A DNA stretch of 64,000 nt, from NCBI GenBank assembly GCA_965112735.1, contig OZ218953.1:5394001-5458000 (forward strand), given 5' to 3'. The DNA is from Phaeosaccion multiseriatum (Eukaryota > Ochrophyta, other classes). The position numbers were made by a program, and so were the translations under genes. Position 1 is the stretch's first letter, and each line of letters starts with the position of its first letter. Positions 61,039 to 64,000 of the stretch are shown one piece after another. The notes beneath the pieces were generated by a model. It was not told where the DNA came from and did not search any database. It worked only from the letters and a program-made list of their open reading frames with translations.

Positions 61039-62885
61039 ATGAATGACATTGAGGATAGTAGGCCAGGCGACGCTGAACCGAATCAAGCTGGACACGAAAA
61101 GGGGAAGGGGAAGGCAGTAGCGGCGGCCTTGATTCTGGCATCTCTGGCTCTCAGTCTCATCGTGTTCCGGGATGCGTTGGGAGGGGTGAATACTTGGCTC
61201 AGACAAGAGGAGAGAGCGCTATTCGGCGGCGACGACAAATACTTGAGGCTCTGGGAACTGCGACAAAGCCTGAGGCTCGAAAGTGATGGGACATGGGAGG
61301 GTGCGGCATGGGATCTTCCGCACGATGCTGTCACGTTGCTGGACGAAGACGAGAAGGTCATCGCGGCCCATCGAGTGCTGAGTATAGACGGAGATATGCA
61401 CCGCCAGCAGAAGAAAGTTTTCAACAACGACGGTTTCAGGGTTGTATTCTTTGCCGGCGTGGAGGGCTCTGGGCATCACTACATCGAGTCCGTTGTGAAG
61501 AAGATGCAAAGCGTAGGCATTGCTGACATCAACTGCAAGCCAACTCTCGCCTTCTTCCCCGGCATGACCAAGGCGGCGAACATCAAGGCCTACTCCGAGC
61601 AGGTGAGGCTCCTCAAGGCCGGGCTGCTGGAGGCCCAGGCTCGCGCAGATCGGGGAGGGGAGCACGGAGCGACTCGGACCCCATCCCTTCTGCCCATCAA
61701 TTGCATGAAGGAGGGTACTTGCAAGGGCGCTGGCTTCATGTCCTTCCCCAATTTCGGAGGCCAATTTACGATGAATGACCCGGATATTCCCATGCTGGCT
61801 CAGGTGCGTGCTTTGTGACGGGTGCTCATGCCTTGTTGTCGAGGCTCCTCCTCCGAACAGGTGGAGGGGACGTTAGTTACTACTGAAGGAAGGACTATCA
61901 CCTTGTGTGTGGCTCCCTCTTTGTGGTAGTAGGGCGAGCTCTAGGCAAAGAGGACCCATACCCTGTACAATAGGCAAAAAAATGTTCTGACCCTCTTCCT
62001 GGTGCCCCCCCCCCCCCCCCTTCTTTCCTTCCTTTCGCGGTGCCCCCAACTCGCTACACTCGGCGTGTGTGCGTGTGTACATTACGGACGGGGGTTTCAT
62101 GCTATCACCACCTTCACCATCTGTGCTCTTGTTGGTAGGTCTGCGAAGAGCTCGGCATCGATTTGCGTATCGTGTACCTCCATCGGGACCCTTCAGAGAC
62201 CATCAGCTCTGTGCACCGCAGATTCGAACCCATGAAAGACATTTTCGGCACGCTGAGAAGAGTGGACTCCAACGCCCGCATTCTCTTCACCATGCTGGAT
62301 CAGATAGACCCTGCCTTCGTGCAGTGCCTGAGCTACAGCGAGGCGATGGTGCCGACCAGCCCCCAGCACGAGGCCGTGGCGAGGCATCTGGACCCGAGGT
62401 TCAGCGAGAGGCCCAACGAGGTAAAGGACATGTTCGAGACTCTGGCGCACAAGAGCAAGAGAGCACACCACAAGCTCCCGCCCTTCGCCACTGCCTCGCG
62501 TGAGCAGATGAGCGTTGAGGCTCTGTTCGAGGACATGTATGATTCCTTCTGCCGCGGCCCAGAGCGAGCTTCGTCGCCCTCCTTGCTGTCTCGTTCCGTT
62601 GCTCCTCCTGCCGAGGTGAGGCCAGCCTTGCTCGCAGCAGATCAAGCCCTTGTCACGACGACCACCACCACAACAACCGAGACCGTGAATGCGCCTCCTC
62701 GGGCAGCAGCTGTGGACGATGCTGGCCTCGTTGCGCAGATGGCGGCACAGAGAGAGGAGAAAGCAGAGTTGATGAGAAGAGCGAAGGAGGTACACGACGC
62801 GAGGAAGCGTAAATCACCCTCGGGCGGCAGCAGGAAGCGGCGCGACCGAGTATCTCCGCGAAAGAATGGTCGTGGAGGCGGGTAG
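61039..62885 (+). CDS. Type II membrane sulfotransferase-like protein
   Basis: Two exons: 61039-61803 and 62139-62885. A short charged N terminus is followed by a membrane anchor at about residues 30-46 (AVAAALILASLALSLIVF), giving a Golgi-type type II topology. FRVVFFAGVEGSGHHYIESV fits the 5'-phosphosulfate-binding loop of PAPS sulfotransferases (hydrophobic strand, then G-x-x-G-S/T-G). RIVYLHRDPSETISSVHRRF, at the start of exon 2, fits the 3'-phosphate-binding strand (R-D-P...S). Similar alga and protist proteins are annotated only as hypothetical or sulfotransferase-like. The C terminus is Thr-rich, then basic (KRKSPSGGSRKRRDR), which is unusual for a lumenal tail. Substrate unknown; a carbohydrate is a guess. 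Confidence 0.6.
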
Positions 62886-64000
62886 CGTAGCTCGGCCGAA
62901 TCACCACCATCCGGATCTCCTGACCCGTTACTTTGGGGAGGGGCCACTCCGGGCGCTCGTGAAGGGTCTCAGGGCATGGGGTTTGGTGGTGACGGATGGA
63001 CAGTAACACGTCCTGTACTCCTGTGCTCTTCCTCTGCCTCTGATGAGCAACGCCCAAGCTTCCAAGCTTCTCCGCTCCGGTTGGCAGGGGACCCCATGTG
63101 GCCTTGTTAGGACGTGGAAGATGGAGCCGAGAGGAGAGATGGCCACGAGAAATGCATACTCTGCTCTGCTGTGCTGTGTCGCTCGAGGTAGCAGGTGTTG
63201 GCAGCGACAGTGGGGAGGGAGAGGGGAGTACCATCCTTTTCTTCGCAGAAAGAAGGGGGGTGTGGCGTGGCGCGATGATACGCCTCCCCCCCCCGCGAGA
63301 AGAACACGGCCCGGGAAGACAGGGACGGCTGTTCTGCTGGCGCGAGCCTGCGTGTCGGTCTCACTCGCCACTTGCCCCAACAAGCAGCTTTGGCCAGCAG
63401 GTCAGCATCGAGCCAGAGTACGGTCACAGACATGTGTCGGGTTTCCCGGTGGAGATAAAAGCAGCAAGCGGCACAGAGTATCTCACTCACTCTGTCAGTA
63501 TCTGCCAGTGCTTAGGCATCGGCACTGGATAAAAGGTTTCTTAATTGTCAATTAGACTACTAGACAAGTGTCATCTACTGGTACGTGTATTAATACAGCT
63601 TAACCCGAGAGCAAGCCTGCTGGCCGCTCTGTCCTTACACAACCAGGCTCTGAGAGGGAACCCGAGCTCCTGACGTGCGTCAGTAATTCACGGATCACAA
63701 AGGGGAAACAAGGTGCTCTGTATCACGACGTTGGGGGCTTGGTTGCCTGCTTTCTATTGGTGCTTTCTTTCGGCCCTGAGAAGGGAAGCCAAGCCACAAG
63801 GTGCTATCCTACGCATCGTATCACCACCCTCACTACTCCGTGAAGCAGTCCTGACCTCCCAGCGCCCTCCTCGTCCTTTCGAGCGTTTTCCTCTCGCTCC
63901 TCCCGGCGGACCTCCCTGTGCAGTAAGTCAGTAAGCGCAACTCTTCCGTCACGTTCTGTCGTCGCATGGAGGGGTAGGCGTGGATCACGACCCTCTGCTG
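62886..64000. other. No gene recognised to window end
   Basis: About 1.1 kb after the sulfotransferase-like gene. Overlapping frames are short, compositionally poor and without motifs or splice-supported extensions. No tRNA cloverleaf, long repeat or copy of the exact dispersed 12-mer is seen. It may contain the 3' UTR and the edge of a gene beyond the window. Confidence 0.4.

Noticed and set aside
62886-64000. Short frames of up to 193 residues on both strands
   Set aside because: Overlapping frames in all phases with no motif, consistent splice structure or composition shift.

Overview
This is GC-rich, intron-dense nuclear DNA of a eukaryote. Almost every gene is broken by GT-AG introns (one GC-AG), with pyrimidine-rich acceptors and AATAAA signals. 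A single-gene fusion of the menaquinone/phylloquinone enzymes MenF, MenD, MenH and MenC points to a photosynthetic microalga. I cannot fix the lineage from this window; a secondary-plastid group is plausible.

Layout. (1) 1-2600: 3' part of a non-LTR retrotransposon (end of reverse transcriptase, zinc knuckle, endonuclease-like domain). (2) 2658-7063 (-): WD40-cyclophilin PPWD1. (3) 7272-21168 (+): a very large gene with a CLU-like first part and an RCC1 beta-propeller second part, readable as one fused gene. (4) 22039-23718 (-): C2HC zinc-finger protein. (5) 23958-32196 (+): PHYLLO-type MenF-MenD-MenH-MenC fusion. (6) 32247-33770: AT-rich cluster of nested foldback (MITE-like) elements. (7) 33902-36287 (+): tRNA dimethylallyltransferase. 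(8) 36368-39872 (-): RBM19/MRD1. (9) 40168-44817 and 45655-50174 (+): recent tandem duplicate of a conserved unknown gene, with a second, decayed retrotransposon 3' end between the copies. (10) 50313-52874 (-): acetyl-CoA acetyltransferase. (11) 53067-54902 (+): RCL1. (12) 55531-58361 (-): coiled-coil protein of unknown function. (13) 58673-59772 (+): riboflavin kinase. (14) 59858-60913 (-): CGR1/CCDC86. (15) 61039-62885 (+): membrane-anchored sulfotransferase-like protein.

Genes strictly alternate strand, except where the tandem copies and PHYLLO/IPT follow each other. This makes six head-to-head pairs with 125-311 bp between start codons, and tail-to-tail pairs as close as 80 bp. Three genes (RBM19/MRD1, RCL1, CGR1) act in rRNA processing.

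The strongest unexplained signal is a dispersed 12-mer, TTGGTGATACAG, usually joined to CAG/CTG arrays. I find eight exact copies and several variants. Intronic copies all face one way, just upstream of 3' splice sites. Exonic copies with a good match face the other way and are translated (QLVIQQ). Other points of interest are the F-D-H-C order of the PHYLLO fusion, the CLU-RCC1 join, a copy-specific cassette inside the tandem duplicate, nested TA-flanked foldback elements, and tetranucleotide arrays that begin at 5' splice sites.
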